NCBI GenBank assembly: GCA_025345505.1
Contig: JANVCC010000073.1
Location: 8,254,593-8,318,592 of the forward strand
Source of the DNA: Todiramphus chloris collaris
Lineage: Eukaryota > Chordata > Aves > Coraciiformes > Alcedinidae
Length of the DNA stretch: 64,000 bases
Direction of reading: 5' to 3'
Part shown: in pieces, positions 24,187 through 37,712 of the stretch
Position numbering within the stretch: position 1 is the stretch's first letter
How the letters are laid out: the number at the start of each line of letters is the position of its first letter
Notes under the pieces: generated by a model
The model's database searches: none
The model's input: the letters and a program-made list of their open reading frames with translations, nothing else
What the model was told of the DNA's origin: nothing
Position numbers and translations under genes: made by a program

Positions 24187-25104
24187 ATGGTATGAAGAAA
24201 AAAACATTCTGTGCTTGAAGCTGACATTATATTACAAATGTATTGCGAAGTATGATGTGACTATTAAAATATGATTACACAAAGTATGAACATTTTAAGA
24301 AGTTTACAGTACAGTGAATCTTTTATAAACAGACTCTTAAATATACATAGGACAATAGTAGCTGACAGAAAAACATCAAAAATTAACTATTAATGTTTAT
24401 AGACTTTTCCCCTGAAAAAAAGTCTCACATTAAAACAGAAATTATGAAAAGCCTTAAAACCAGGAACAAATCACCTGTACACTACAAATATACATGGCAG
24501 AGGTGTGCAAACCAGAGCTACCTTCTCACTGAAGGGTACAGTCGCTGGGGAGGCTTGGCAGTGCCCGCCCCGTGCCTCCTCCCCAGCGTAACTGGCAAGG
24601 CAGCGCCGTGCCTGCGATGCCCAGACGCACACACGCTGGTCAGCAGCTGCAACACCACAAGCACACGCTCACTGCAGGACGCCGGACGGCCGTTTTCAGT
24701 GTCAAGCTGACCCGCTGGAGTGTATCAAGCCGAGAACGTGCCCAGGATCTCGCAAATGGCTCTCTGTGGGCAGGTCCCTGAACGCACTGGGAGCCCAGGT
24801 GGGACCTACATACCAGACTGGGGCTGCCAGGCTGAGCTTCGAGGGGATCGGCAGCTCCTTTTATAGTTTTTTTTTTTAATGCAACTATTCAATCTTTCCT
24901 TCTGATATGGGAGAACAGACGCCACATTTGATTTCTGTTTAGCCTGGTTGCAATGACACCCCTAGTTCATGTGTTAAGTTATGTCAAAAACATAAGTATT
25001 TTATGCTGTAATACACAGTATTACTGAAACTAACAATATTATTTGCATATTTATAACAAGGTATAATGAAATCCCTATAATAAAACCAAAAGTTATGCTA
25101 TAGA

Positions 25105-25110
25105 TTTATT
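25105..25110 (-). terminator. Proximal AATAAA polyadenylation signal
   Basis: Reads TTTATT on the + strand and overlaps a UGUAAAUA Pumilio site. A T/G-rich stretch follows (minus-strand ACTTTTGGTTTTATT), as expected downstream of a used signal. Confidence 0.45.
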
Positions 25111-25352
25111 TACAAACGGTCCAGCAAAGAAGTATAAATACTTCTACATTTAAGGTTTAGGAAAACATAATTTACAAAATATTCAAATATATACAGTCAT
25201 CTGAAAAACTGCCAATATTAAACTTTGATGCAGGCAAAGAATTGGCTGAGTCTATTCATTCGGTATTGAAAGAGGCGGCGGCTTTCACGGGCTGCCCGTT
25301 ACGCTCCAAAGCCATACGTACGTTATTCACACCGAGACCGCTTGTCCCCGAG

Positions 25353-26371
25353 CTAAACGTGGCCGGAGCTTTGAGCGTGCTGCCCCAAAATGTCGTCTAT
25401 CATTGTCAGATTGTTCAACCACTCTTCGTCGTTGCTGCTGCTGTTCTTCATGAGGGAGTCGAGGAAGTCGGTGTCGCTGCAGCTGGCGGGCAGGATGGAA
25501 TTGCTGTGCTGGGAGACGAAGTCGTACTGCGGCAGCTCGGCAGCGGCGCCCATTCTGCTGAAGGCGTCGGGCGGCTGGCCCGTGGAAGGGTAGCTGGGCG
25601 GGCCGAGGCCCGAGGCAGGACTGAGCTGGTTAAAACTGGACACTCCTTGCGGCATTGATTTCATAACATTCATAGCTGGCAACGGTCCTCTGGTTAAATT
25701 CTGTCTCAAGTTCTGATTACTCATTGAGCTCAAGCTCTGGCCAGACTGCCCCATGCTCAGTTTTTGCATCTGTCTGACCTGGACGCCGGGCGCGATCTGG
25801 TTGGGAGGCACAACAGCCTGCTGGGAGAACTGCTGACCCGCTGCGCTCGGCCTCACGGTCTGTTTGGAGAAGAGAGCGTTACTGGAGAACTGCTGCATGC
25901 TGGTATCCACTTGGCTTTGATTTGGCATTCTCGGCACGGCGGTCGGCGTCCACATCTGGGCAGATGAGCTGGGGTAGACGTTAGGGATTCTTGGCATACT
26001 CGGCTGCCTCAAGTGCTGCTGAGTCGCAGAGTGATTGGCCAAGGAAGCGGAACTGAAGCCCGCCATCGGCATCCCCGGCCGCGCAGCAGAGTGGCTGTGA
26101 ACCGTTTGGCACCCCGAGCTCATGCCCAGCGAGTTCTGGCTCGGCCGCAGCGGGATGTTAAAGTCAGAATTAGGCGGAAAAATCCCCTGCTGCTTGCCAG
26201 GGTTGTGTGGAATCATCACCATCGACCCGCTGTTCTGGCTGGCGGTGGCTGGGGCCATGCCAGAGCCCAAGGTGCTCTGGAGCACGGCCGGGTTAGAGGG
26301 CAGCATGCGGTGGTTGGGCGGAGGAGCTGGCATCACCTGGCTGCAGTCGGCGGGCAGGGGCTGCTGCACGG
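25353..26371 (-). CDS. MAMLD1: MAMLD1 last coding exon (C-terminal region and stop)
   Basis: The acceptor CTCTTTGTACGCAG ends at 26372. The first two bases CC complete an alanine codon begun by the last G of the previous exon, and the frame runs 338 further codons to a TAG at 25355-25353. The product is rich in Gln, Ser, Pro, Asn and Met, like the C-terminal half of all mastermind proteins. The last 40 residues (25356-25475) hold the acidic and hydrophobic end: DTDFLDSLMKNSSSNDEEW, then LNNLTMIDDILGQHAQSSGH. This parallels the C-terminal LIDSLLKN...EEWM motif of MAML1, a likely trans-activation segment. GC content is higher than in the surrounding introns. No frameshift or premature stop was seen. 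Confidence 0.93.
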
Positions 26372-26654
26372 CTGCGTACAAAGAGACACATCAGCTGGTG
26401 AGAGCGCGTTCACCCCGCAAACGTGGCAGAGCCCCAAAAGGCCGCTGCGCTGTCTTTCGCTACACGGGCCTCTCCTCCGTGCTCTTTGTTACTAATGGAG
26501 TTATTACTGGAGCAATAAGGAAATGGGTGAATCTCATGATATGCAATAAAATGGGAAATAGTTTTATTTCAGGGCAGAGAATCATTAAGCGCCCTGTGTT
26601 TAATGAGACCCTGGCTTCACGAGGCTTTTTATAGCACACCAGCTCCCTCCTTAC
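26372..26654 (-). other. MAMLD1: MAMLD1 intron (283 bases, phase 1)
   Basis: Bounded on the minus strand by GTAAGG at 26654 and by GTACGCAG ending at 26372. Nothing else is seen in it. Confidence 0.9.
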
Positions 26655-26736
26655 CTTGAAACTGGTTTATTTGCTGAGCCGCAAACAAACTCCTCTGCTC
26701 AGATGTTACTCCCAGCATGTTTTGTCTCTGCTTTTC
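26655..26736 (-). CDS. MAMLD1: MAMLD1 exon, 82 bases (27 codons and one base)
   Basis: The acceptor CTTGTTTTCCAG ends at 26737 and the donor G|GTAAGG begins at 26654. It reads EKQRQNMLGVTSEQRSLFAA followed by QQINQFQ, then G as the first base of a split codon. QQINQFQ matches the QQVNQFQ block found in MAML3, so this short exon carries a family-conserved segment of the glutamine-rich middle. Phase in is 0 and phase out is 1, which fits both neighbouring exons. It is too short to be seen as an open frame on its own; the splice sites and the conserved motif support it. Confidence 0.9.
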
Positions 26737-28134
26737 CTGGAAAACAAGGGGCATGGCGCTCAAGTTGCAGTCTCTTGACAAGCAAGAACAGCAGCCACTG
26801 TCACCATTAACAACCTCTCCCGTACACACACACGCCTCTCTGATGAGACTCAGCCCAGACAGTTCATTTCAGACCGGTTCTTAATCGCTCCCATGCCCCT
26901 TCTTGCAAAGGTGCCCTGACACCAGCGCAGCGTTCGGAAGCGCAGCCTTCAGCAGATGCTGTGCAGGCTGCCCAAGGCCCAAGGGGAGCCGGACAAACAC
27001 GAAGACCCTCATGTTCACCAGTTTATGAGTGAAGTGCTGCACAACCAGAGGCTGCAGGAATCCTGGTGTCTCCCCAGCACCTCTCACGCTGACTATTTGG
27101 ACGCATTCTCTGAAGTACCAGATCCAGGGACAAAAAGTGAACAGAATCTCTGGTAGCACTGGAGGGACATGTTGACAAACGGGGGGCTGCTGGTGGCCTT
27201 GGCCCTGTCTGGTGGACGGCTCCGCTCGTGTGTACCATCGCCTTCTGTGCTGGCTGCCACTTCTAAGCAGAACACGGCAGGAAACCACAGGAAGCCAGGG
27301 ATCCTTAGCAGGTGCTCCCTGAGCTAGGCATTGCCGGCTTTCCCCAAGTGACCTGATTTGCATCTCCCACCACTTAACCCCAGAACCCACCATCACACTT
27401 CAATCCCTGCTGTGAACAGCAGCTGCCACCCAGGGAACTGTCTGTGGACAGTGGAAGCTGAGGCCTGGCTCCCGCTGTGTTACAGCAGCACAGATAAGCT
27501 TGAAGCCAACTGATGTCAAGGAGGCAAAGTTGGTTTTGAAGGGGAGTTTAATCAATGAGGATGGTATTTTGCTGAGGGTCTTACTGAGCTACTTATTTCT
27601 CATTCAAACAAAGGAGCCAAATCCAGTAGCACACTCAAAAAGTCAGAAGCACATGCTCAGTGCTGCCTAATGCAACTACTCTGTGGGATTCCCCCCTCCC
27701 TGCTCCTTGACAAAGTATGCTACAGACCATGTACTGGGGCTTCTGTTCTGCTCTGGTAAATCCCCAGGGAATCAGAGAGCAAGGAAAGCATGGAGGACAT
27801 CTCTCATGGGGATGACTCACTCTTCAAGCTTCCCTTCTCTGCATCTTCCCACCCAACTCTGTGGCTGACCAAGGATGACTGCCATGATACGGAGGTGACT
27901 GAATCCTTCCCTTGCTTATGAGTGGGCAGATCTGCACTCGAACTTGCTGAGCAGAACTTGGCCTTGGCCTCTCTTGAGCAGGACATCCTGGACTCGCCAC
28001 AGCCCTAGTCTGACTCAACCCAGCAATTCCAGGGTCACTCCTTAGTGTTTGCTGACTGGTGGTTTCCCCATTCCAGTTAGTCCTGCCCTTCCCAGTGAAG
28101 TGGACAGCCACAACAACCCACAGAGGCATTTTAC
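26737..28134 (-). other. MAMLD1: MAMLD1 intron (1398 bases, phase 0)
   Basis: Starts with GTAAAA at 28134 and ends with TTTTCCAG at 26737. It contains open frames on both strands but nothing recognised. Confidence 0.88.
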
Positions 28135-28281
28135 CTGCATCAGCTGTCGTTTCATGATTTGTTGCTTCAGTAGATGGTTCCTCATCGTGTACCCATTCAC
28201 TGTGGCTGGTGCCGGCACAGAGCCTCCACTTGGGATGGAGCCCGGCTCCTGAAGTCTGGCAACAATTCCAGGATTTTGATC
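28135..28281 (-). CDS. MAMLD1: MAMLD1 exon, 49 codons
   Basis: The acceptor TCATCTTTCTTGGCAG ends at 28282. The exon opens with DQNPGIVARLQEPGS and closes with HLLKQQIMKRQLMQ, followed by the donor CAG|GTAAAA. It is exactly 147 bases, phase 0 at both ends, so skipping it would keep the frame. The basic and glutamine-rich LLKQQIMKRQLMQ segment resembles the LNQQLM..KQTLQRQIM region of other mastermind proteins, a predicted helical stretch. It joins directly to EKQRQNMLG of the next exon. Confidence comes from matching phases and composition, not from a named domain. Confidence 0.9.
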
Positions 28282-31200
28282 CTGCCAAGAAAGATGAAAA
28301 AAGAAAATTAATCTCATCAGGGAGGCAACAAGAGAAGCCCTTATCCTCTCTGCTGATGACCTCTCTGCTGTCTTTGGCTCCCCAGGCCAAAATACCTTGG
28401 GGATTCACATGGATCCGCATGTCACGGTGAGGACAGCAAGGGGCAGGGGACTGCTCTCATTTCTGAGGATCAGCACAAAAAGTAGTAAGAGAAGCAAAAG
28501 GTTAATCCAAAATTCTTTGTGACTAGCCCAAGGCTACAGGACTGATTCACTGCCATTGCTGGTGTCACATGGCTGCCTGGCTGGCAGAAGGGATGTGAGT
28601 AAAGCATCACATTTCCCACCAGTTCCCCAACTGTTATACTGAAAGACATAAGGAAAGAAAAGTTGCATCAGAGTAGGATTTGGCAATTGAATGTAAAGGA
28701 GAAGCCTACAGTAAAAGAAAGCAGCAAACTGAAGGCAGAGGAGGGGAAGAGGTGCCATCAGACCAGGGACCCAGAAAGATGAGGAAAACATGGGCCTGGG
28801 GTTGAAGTGGTTCCGGTGGGTTCCATGAGCAGACAAACAAGAAGAGCTAATTGTGAAAGAGGAGGAGAACATACAGAAATGGTCATGGCCAGGTACAAAT
28901 CAGTAACGCACTGGGCCTGATTCCTGGCTGGTGCAAACTGGCTTTGCTGCAAGTCCCCAGTGAAAGATCTGAGTTGACTTTCACCAGCTGAGGACTTGCC
29001 TCGAAAGAAAGTGCATTGTGGGAAGAAAAGAAAAGGAAAAAAAAAATTCACCAGAACACCAAGACACAAACCAAAAGGGAAAAATAATTTAAAAAATACT
29101 GAAGTCTAAACATCTCAGGAGCTGGCAGGTAGTCAGGGAAATAGAAGAGGAAAATGAGGGAAGAAGCCAAAGCCTTGCTGAGTATGAGAAAGGAAGCAAT
29201 CCTTTAAGTGCCGTACCCAGGCACAGCAGCACCAGTGTATTCCCCTTTCTTCATTTTCACATCCAGCTTCTATATTATCTATGATGTTTTGTTATTATTG
29301 GCAGGGAGAAGTATGTATATTATATCCAGCATCCTTAGCTGGGCCATGCTTCCTTTGTTTTCAGAATGGAAGCCCACATCCTTTGTTTGAGAATCAATGT
29401 TATCAGGAGATAAGCAAGAAGAAAATGGTTGTTGCCTTTTGACATCTGACAATTAGAAGCATGCTCAGATGGAGAAAACAGGATACGAGCCATGTTTCAG
29501 AGTGGCCAGAAGAAAGCCTTGGAAGGCATTTGTCACCAGGCAGGCTTCTCAGGCCTGGGGCACCTTTCCACAGCAGCTTCACCATGAGAAATCACCCAAC
29601 TCCTTCCAAGATGTTCTTTGTAAGAGCGATTACTGAGAAGGTCACTGAAATTACTCATTTTTATGGTGCCTCCTTTTGTTGTAGCACTTCGGTCTATTAT
29701 GCAAAAGCACAATTGATGAAATGTAAATGCCTGCTAGATAATTTACTAAAAGACACAAACCTGCAGCTCATCACTGCTCTCATTATCATTCCTATTCATG
29801 GGCAGTCTCATAAGACTAGACTTTATTACTGGTGCTTTGCTTACAATTCTGCTGGACATCTCTCCTCCTCCCCCTTCCCTCCTACCCATTTTACTCCTTC
29901 TCTCCCACAGAAATACAGGGAGGGGAGGATAAAAGTAAATATGATTTACTACAGATGTAAATATGAAAGTTCATGTAAAGCTAGCACTCTGCTTTCATGT
30001 CAGACAGGATTCTGCAGCCACAGTTAAGCTTTGAATAATGCAGATTGCCTCTAGGGGAATATTTGAAAGTGGAGGGATTCAGTTTGTGTACTCTGCACAT
30101 GAAAGACACTGAAATGTTCATACCACCAAAATCCCTGCCATCTATCCAATTTCCTCCAAACTTGTCTTGTTGCGTGCAGAGGGTCTGTGCTTACTGAAGC
30201 AAACAAGTTTAGTGCAAGGACAATCATTCTGATGTCTTGCTCAGGGCTACTGCATTAACAAGTCGTAACATTAAAGTCTCTTTTCCTAAACATGTCCACC
30301 TCATTCTAATTTCTCCTAAACATCATCAAGAAAATAATGTAGATTTTTCCATATTATTAATGGTAAAGAAGTGTAAATCACATTACTAATTGTGGGTCTT
30401 CTGCTGTAGCAGTACAACAGCTTAATTATACAGGATTTTCTGCAGGCACCCTATACCAATAATGACAATCAGCAAAGTTCATTTGCAAATACACAGAACG
30501 GGCTGCTGAGTTTTTCAGAGCAAAGTTGTATAACACTTAATTAGCCAGTAAAGAAACAATCTACAGATATAAATATTGCTTTGGGGGAAATTAGGACAAA
30601 ATAGTGTAGATAGGAAGACAAGGAATGAATTCAAAATCCTGCCTTCTACAGATCACATTTAGGTTAAGCTGAAAGAAAAAAAAAAAAAAAAGAAAGAAGA
30701 GGAAAAAAAAAAGTTCTCTCTTTTCACCACTAGTGGGAACTACTGTATTCCCTTACAATAAAAAATAACCGCTTAAACGTCATGACTAAGAATAGCTCTG
30801 GTGTAGTCTAAAGGACACTGCTATCTGTACCAAAGGTTAATGAACTTTAAACATTTTTCCTTTTCATCATTCCCCAAGAAAAACCACTTTCCTTCCCACA
30901 GTAAGACCAAGCCAAACAAGCCATAAACTTAATCTGTCTATAGTTTGGACTATCCCATTTTAAAATCAAGGGAGACAGCAAAGCGAGGAGGACTCTAGTG
31001 TCAAAGTCGGGAAGGACTGAAGGGGCTGGTCACAGCCGAGGGGCCGTGCAGCTGAGCTGCTGGTAGCTACGCTGCACGGTACAGATGGCTGCTGGGGATT
31101 CTTTTTCTTCAACTTAAAAAAAATACGTGTTTGCATGGAGGTTATGGGGTTCATTAAGACACGAAATGGGCAGAATCCCTGACCAAGCGGCACACCACGC

Positions 31201-33118
31201 AGCCCTGGAACTGGAGAGCGTGTGTTTGAGAGCATGTGTTCCTGTTGCTAGGCAAAGTGTGGCACAGCAGGTCCAGAGCTCCCGCAGTATGCCCTGGGCT
31301 TTCCCGTGTGGCAGCTTCTGTGCAAAGAGGCACGGGGCTTCGTGGGTTGTGACTTACTATCTCATGCTCTCATCTCAAGAGCAAGGAGAAAAGATTCAGG
31401 TTCCAGGTTTGCTGGAATGCACTGTTTTGTGTCCACATTCAGCCACTGACTGTAATTGTAAAAGCCGCTGCACAGCCCACTGAAACCAGTCCCTCCCAGC
31501 TGCCCAGCCAGTGCACAATGGGCTGTTCAGGCTGGGCACATGCATCTGCAGATTACTGTGTCCACTTGTAGTGAGCATGGGTCTGGTCCAACAAAACATT
31601 CGGGCACACACTTAATGGAAAGTGTGTGAACAGTCCCACTGAGACCTACCACGTCTATTTATGAATCCACATCCTTCTGAAAATCCACTGGCAAGCTCGA
31701 CCTGCCCAGCCCATCATCTGATTACAAACGAGATGCACAACAGCAGTAAATAAGCGTGGAGATGAATTGTTCTCTGTGAACATGGCTGATAAACTCCAGT
31801 CCTCAGCACTTAGTTATACATCCAGTAATCACTTTGTGGCTTCACTTAAGCGAGAATGGAGAAATTTATGGCCCCTAATTCCTCTGAATCCTCATTAACA
31901 AACAGTCCAAAAAGAATTTAAAAGCAAGACTTTCTGAGGATCTGAGCTAGAGCTTTAATCGCTCTTTGGCAAATATGTAAAAATCCCTCTAATCTTCAAT
32001 AAAGGGCATTCATTGTTTTTTAGGACTACGTGAAAACACTAAACTAATTTATCATTATTAAACTTTCCCATCTGCTCTCATGGTGTAACTCCAAAGAATA
32101 TAACAAAGAAATGTACATGTTAAATTGTATTGACTTAAGCCCAGAGCTATCGGAGATGTACAATTTATTTCAGTGAGGGCATGAAGGGGACCGCAGGCTG
32201 CTAGACAGAGTCATTTGTCCAATGCTGAAAAGACAGTTATCTGCACCAAAATGGCTCTTGGAAAGGCACATTTGCTTTATAAGAAATAAGCTGCCAGGTG
32301 AGACCATTCAGCATTATGTTACAGGCCCAGACAATAAAACTAAGCCATGAATTTCAATAGTTAACAGATGGACTAATTAGAGACTGAATTCTTTGTGGTT
32401 CTAACAGATAACCAGGTCACAGCAAGGTTACAGAGAGAGAGGGCAGCTTTGCAAATTTCGGTAGATATTTGCAGAGCGGGGGAAGAACTGCACTTCCTAA
32501 CTGAAAGCTTTAGCAACGTGGAAACGTGTCCAATTGAGAATGCACACCGTAGCTGCCTTCAAAAAGTTCATTCCGTTTCAAAGACACCGGCCCATTTGAG
32601 AAATATTCCCTCCACTTTCCACGGGACCTCCAGATGAATCCAGTAATCACAGAGCTTACAACAGAGGGGTTGCTGAGACGAGCCACAGCACCCCAGCACG
32701 AAAGGGAAAGACCAAAGGGAACGGGTCACTCAGGGTAGATGTTTGCTGTAAATACGAGAAGGACAAACTGCTTTTTCCATCAGTTGGGTTTTTTGGCTGT
32801 TGTTGTTTTTTGTGACCAAAGATAACTTAGCTTGAAGTATTTACCAAGACATCAAGCAGTTTAAAAAAAAAATAAAGCAGGGAGGAAAAACTTGGCTACG
32901 GGAGTTGATGGGAGCCTGGGCCACTGGTCTGCTCTGAGGGCTGGGACGCTGGGTGGATCTGTGCTCACAGCAGGGATGGCAATTCTCTAGGGGTGGGGTG
33001 AAGTTTCATTAACTGAGCTGTGTTCTGTATTTTAAGAACATCTGTTACGTATGGGGAGTTCTGTACTCTGCTGAGGAAATGCAAATACCAGTTTCAAAAC
33101 TAATGCCTCTGCGTTTCC

Positions 33119-33123
<5 letters not shown>

Positions 33124-33150
<27 letters not shown>
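33124..33150. repeat. Poly(C) run of 27
   Basis: Uninterrupted C on the + strand, thus poly(G) on the transcribed sense strand of MAMLD1. It may form a G-quadruplex in the pre-mRNA. The exact length may be unreliable. Confidence 0.85.
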
Positions 33151-36100
33151 ATCTGCTGGTCCATGGTCCCCTGCCTAGGAGGTGCGCTCTGTCTCCTCGG
33201 TGGGGCTTCAGCCCTTCCTCTGAAGTACAGGATTAAGACTCATACGCACAATGACGCCACAAATACTACAAACTAAGCAATTAAAGCACGACTAGTATTA
33301 AAGTTGCCTCACCCACTGAATTTCATGTTTGGAAGAGTTTCATGTTTAGGTCTACAAAGAAGCCACCCATAGACTCGCGGTGCTAGTAACCTCGTGTGGC
33401 CCCTCAGAAAACCTTGTTGCCACCTCTCCAAGAAGGAGCATTGCCTCCACAGCTGTGAATCCAAGGAGATACCAAGAGGGTGAATCCATTTGGCCAATGC
33501 ATACAGACAAAGTAAACAAAATGCAGGGTCGTGGTTTGTCAGAATGATCGTGTCAGCCCACTGAAGAGTGTGATGTCTGTGAGATGCCATCATGATTCGC
33601 TTCACACCAAAGTCTGGGGTTATGTGTGCTTCTTGCCTCTGCTTCTTGCCTGTAACAAAACTCTGCATTTGCTCTTTGGAAGTCTTCTGTCTTTTTTCTC
33701 TCCTCTATTCCACTCACAATTCAGAGATGCTCTTCAAGATAAAACAGCCTTTCAGTTCAGAAACACTCCAAAGCTTTTTGTTTGTTTGCATGTTTGTTTT
33801 AACACAATGTATGAACATTGATAAAACAAACTGTGCAGCTCAGTAGATCTTTTTTTTTTACCCATCTTTCACCCATTTACTTGATATACAAGCATGTGAA
33901 ATACTACCAGACTCAAGTTTCTAAGCTTATCTCAGGGGCTGTCAGTCAGGAAAAGGCTTTGTTTGAAGACTGTAAGTGATCCGTGGGTATACGGTTTTGT
34001 TTTTAAAAAAAAAGAAAAAAGTTCTTTTAAGTTTTTCTTTCTTTTCATATGGCATGAGCGTGCACAGCTTCCTTCAAAGGTAGTCCTCCTTCTTTGCTAG
34101 GAGCAATGACAAGATCACCACACCTGGCTAGCAACTGTATTGGGATCTCCTCCCTTCAAGCAAAGCAGATGAAACAACTCATTTCCCTATAGCTGCCCTT
34201 ACCTGCGTGCTGCTCAAAACAAAATAAAATCCCATCAAAGTATCCAAAATGCTTTTAAAAATGCACCCAGAATTTTAATAAGATGGAAACTTGAGTCCAC
34301 TTCCTCTCTTTAAAAAAAAAAAAAAAAATTAATTGAAGTAGTTAAAGGTTTTGTGCAAAGACTCTACCAATATTTTCAGAGCTGGCTTCATCCATCAAAA
34401 CATGCCATTGAAGAGCAGCAGCAATCAGAGCAACAGAAAGACAGAGAATCCTGATTGAATTATTTCAACAGCGATTTTTCTCTTAGATGGAAATGTGTCC
34501 TTTAGCAGGCAAGTTGAAATCAAGCTGTAATGCTGTTATCAGCACCACATTGTTAGAGAGAACACGGGAAACAGCTTTGGGAGCAGCCAAAAGCCTGAGG
34601 CACAACACGGATGGGAGAGTTGGTGTATCACAGACACACACAACCTCCCAGGGACTGCAGTGCTCGCAAAGAGGCACAATCAAAACTCCAGCAACAGCAG
34701 CTCCCTGCAAATAGGTCCTTTGGCCCAGATGAACTCCCAGGCCATAAGGGAAGGCAGCCTAAAGAACAGCTTTGCTCCACCATCCTGAGTGAAATGTAAA
34801 CCTCTCAGGAGGACTAGAGACCCACGGAGGCTCTGCCAGAACCCTGATGGCAATGGGACCTGCAGTGTTAACACACGCTTCTTCCACCTGAAAGCAACAC
34901 TCTCGGGCTGGTCTCATCCCCACCACTCTTTGTACCACCATATTTTAACATAAACTGTATCTGTTACTGGCTTTACATGTGTACAGCCAAAGATGCAGAG
35001 ATGGGTGTTTTATACCTGTCTATATAACATATAGCCAAGATCCAAAATTTAATTCTCTGCAAAGGACAAAATAGTTGTATTTGGCTTGTACAGCTGTCAT
35101 GATTCTCCAACTCTTGACACCAAACTCTTGTTCCCATGGAGGGCAGCTTGCCTATAAATTCAATGAGATAATCCAAAACCACATTTATCTCACCCAATTT
35201 CAGCTGGCAGTCCTTCTGCCTGTCTCTACAAGGTTGCGCTAGGTGCGATGACAAACTACAACGGCTCCTATCTATAAAGTGGCTTGACTCAAGTAATCCT
35301 TGTGTTATGTCAAGGCACTCTCACAGAGGTGTCGATGAGATTCAAAAGGAGCTGGGTTAGCTCAACACCTGGCAGAAGCTGCTACAGAGAAATGCAACAA
35401 CTGGCTGGTGAATTTATGTATTAGGGAAAGCAGAAAAGCTCCAATCAAATAAAGATTTCCTGCTAACGAAGTGAGAGTCAAGAAATCTTCAGCTAATGGG
35501 AGAGATCAGTTCTCTACCTTCCCACTTCTGAAAAGCTCTGCCAGCTGCAGTGAGGTGGCCTGGATCATCTGGATCCAGGAGATTTGTAAATCCTTTCATT
35601 TCTCCAAGTTAATTTTTCCATGCATTTTTTTTTTCCTTTTCATGCAAAGGTTCAGTTTGCAGAGGCAGACGCCCAAGTCTTGTTAACTTTCAAGAGCAGT
35701 TGGCTGCCTAACCGCTTCTGGGAAGCCCTTTGCATGAAAACCTGCCTGCATGCAAAACCCAACAGTGTTTGCTCCTGATCTCTCATATAAGCGCACAAAC
35801 AAAGCACGCTCTAGCACGGGAGTATCATATCACTTTTTCAGTATTAGACCTCTCACAACCTTACCCTTTCCTAACAGATTAAACTATGGAAACATCTGAA
35901 GTGGCTGTAACAGATCGCTTACCCAACCAGGTGCCCAAAATCACCACCACAACTTACGAAACAAAATGCAGTGATAAATAAAATGCTAAAATAATGGACA
36001 CCAAGTAGGCTGTGACTAGGTAGTCCTCATGATCGAGTTTTTAAAACCAAGATATTGACATGTTAAAAAAGAAAAATGTATTAAGGTGACCTTGAGTATG

Positions 36101-37589
36101 GGGAACAAGGAACATTTCCATTATTTTTTTAAATGGAAATTATTATTAAAACACCCGAAGCTGAACTGCTGTAACCAAGTCAACTCAATCTCCCCTTAAA
36201 AATTCCTTTTCTCCCCTTCCATTCAGATTGTATTTACAAACTGTAGATGTCTCATTTTTTTCTTGTGTCATTTCATTATTACAGAGTTGAGATCACTAGC
36301 CATCTGCAGCTTCATTTCATCAAGCTCTGATTTGTCCTTGGAGCAAGGTCATCCGGGACAAGAACATAAAATGCTGCTTTCCCCAACTGACAGTTCTTTA
36401 TGCCTTCCTGTAAATATTCCCCACTAATTTTAAATAATTTTACCACTTCACACTCCCCCTCACACACACTGAAAAGGCTGATATACACGCATATTAATAA
36501 GGATCTTGTCATTTAACCACTGCATGACATATTAGAAGCAATTAATGGTGTTTATTTGCTGATAACATAGGCATTTCGAACTCCAGCTCAAGAATCCTCG
36601 GTAGCTTCATGTGACTTGCAGGATATTAGCTATGGGTCAGAAGTTGGGACCCCCCCATTCAGCATTAGCATATGCTTGGAGCGACTCTGTTTTCCATCAA
36701 GCAGAAAAAAATGCAGTCAATGCACAAAAAATTACCACCCTATGGTGGGTGAGTGATAATAAAACATCACTAGGTATATCTGGATTCATTCATCGAAATA
36801 AACAGACCGGTAAGGAAAGATTTTCAGGTGCATCACACAATGTTCCAAGCTAAAAACAAAGAAAATGGAACACAGAATTTCTACTCAGATCATATTTAAC
36901 TAGCAATAAATTCTGGAGCACCTTCTCTAAAGCAGAGAGTGCTGCTCTGGATTATGGCAAAACCAAACCAAGCCAACGACAAAAAAAACAATACCAAAAA
37001 CCCAGAGTAAATTAATTTGAGAGTCTTCATCAACACACCCATAGAACAACAGGGAATAACTGAGTGATTGAGGAGAATCGGCTCTGGAGGTGATTCTCCC
37101 CCCGGTCTCTAGCTGCAGATGCTGGCAAAAGCAGAGTGAAGGTCCAAGCTCCAACATCCAACTCAAGGTGCGTTATCTTTTGGCACCTGGCAAGTTCACT
37201 ACGGGGCTGATGTAGTGGATTCTGAGCTATGCTCTGCTGTATGCAGCCATCTGGCTCACAAATAACCGCAGGAGAGTTTTTACCTGGGTGCCTTTAATAG
37301 CCACAGTAGTCCTAGACATGAAGATGTGCACATCACAGAGGTCTGCTTGTGAGCACACCCGTCTGTACGCTCTGCAGACAGGCACACGAACCTCTGAGGG
37401 GTTCACTTGCACAAGCAAGCGTCCCTCTGGGCGCTCCTTGGAGGGTTAGCTCCTGAGACTGTGAGCATGCCATTTGTCAGAAGGAGACGCAGAAGATGGG
37501 ATCATTAAAGGTGAACTCCCAAGCCACCTCTAAAGGAGATGATCTTGAACAGGGAGTTTGTTTCGTGACTGAGTCACAGGATAAAAGCT

Positions 37590-37712
37590 GGCCGTATGGA
37601 CTCAGGCTCACACGACCAGGTTCAGTTCCCAGTTCCATCATACATAGTTTCTTCACGTGACTCTTGACAAGTCACTTCATTTCTCCCTCCCTCTCAGTTT
37701 ACCCCCGCCCCC
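37590..37712 (+). repeat. MIR-like (CORE-SINE) relic
   Basis: GGTTCAGTTCCCAGTTCCAT followed by GACTCTTGACAAGTCACTTC and CTCCCTCTCAGTTTACCCC. This follows the order of the MIR consensus (ggttcaaatcccagctctgc, tgaccttgggcaagtcac, ctcagtttcc). Old and diverged. Confidence 0.55.

Larger units (their letters stand above)
24160..25352 (-). other. MAMLD1: Probable 3'UTR of MAMLD1
   Basis: AT-rich sequence following the stop codon on the minus strand. Two canonical AATAAA signals are seen on the minus strand, at 25105-25110 (about 245 bases after the stop) and at 24181-24186 (about 1.17 kb after it), so a short and a long 3'UTR are possible. Two matches to the Pumilio element UGUANAUA lie at 25188-25195 and 25107-25114. 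The end point is a guess, about 20 bases beyond the distal signal. Confidence 0.55.
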
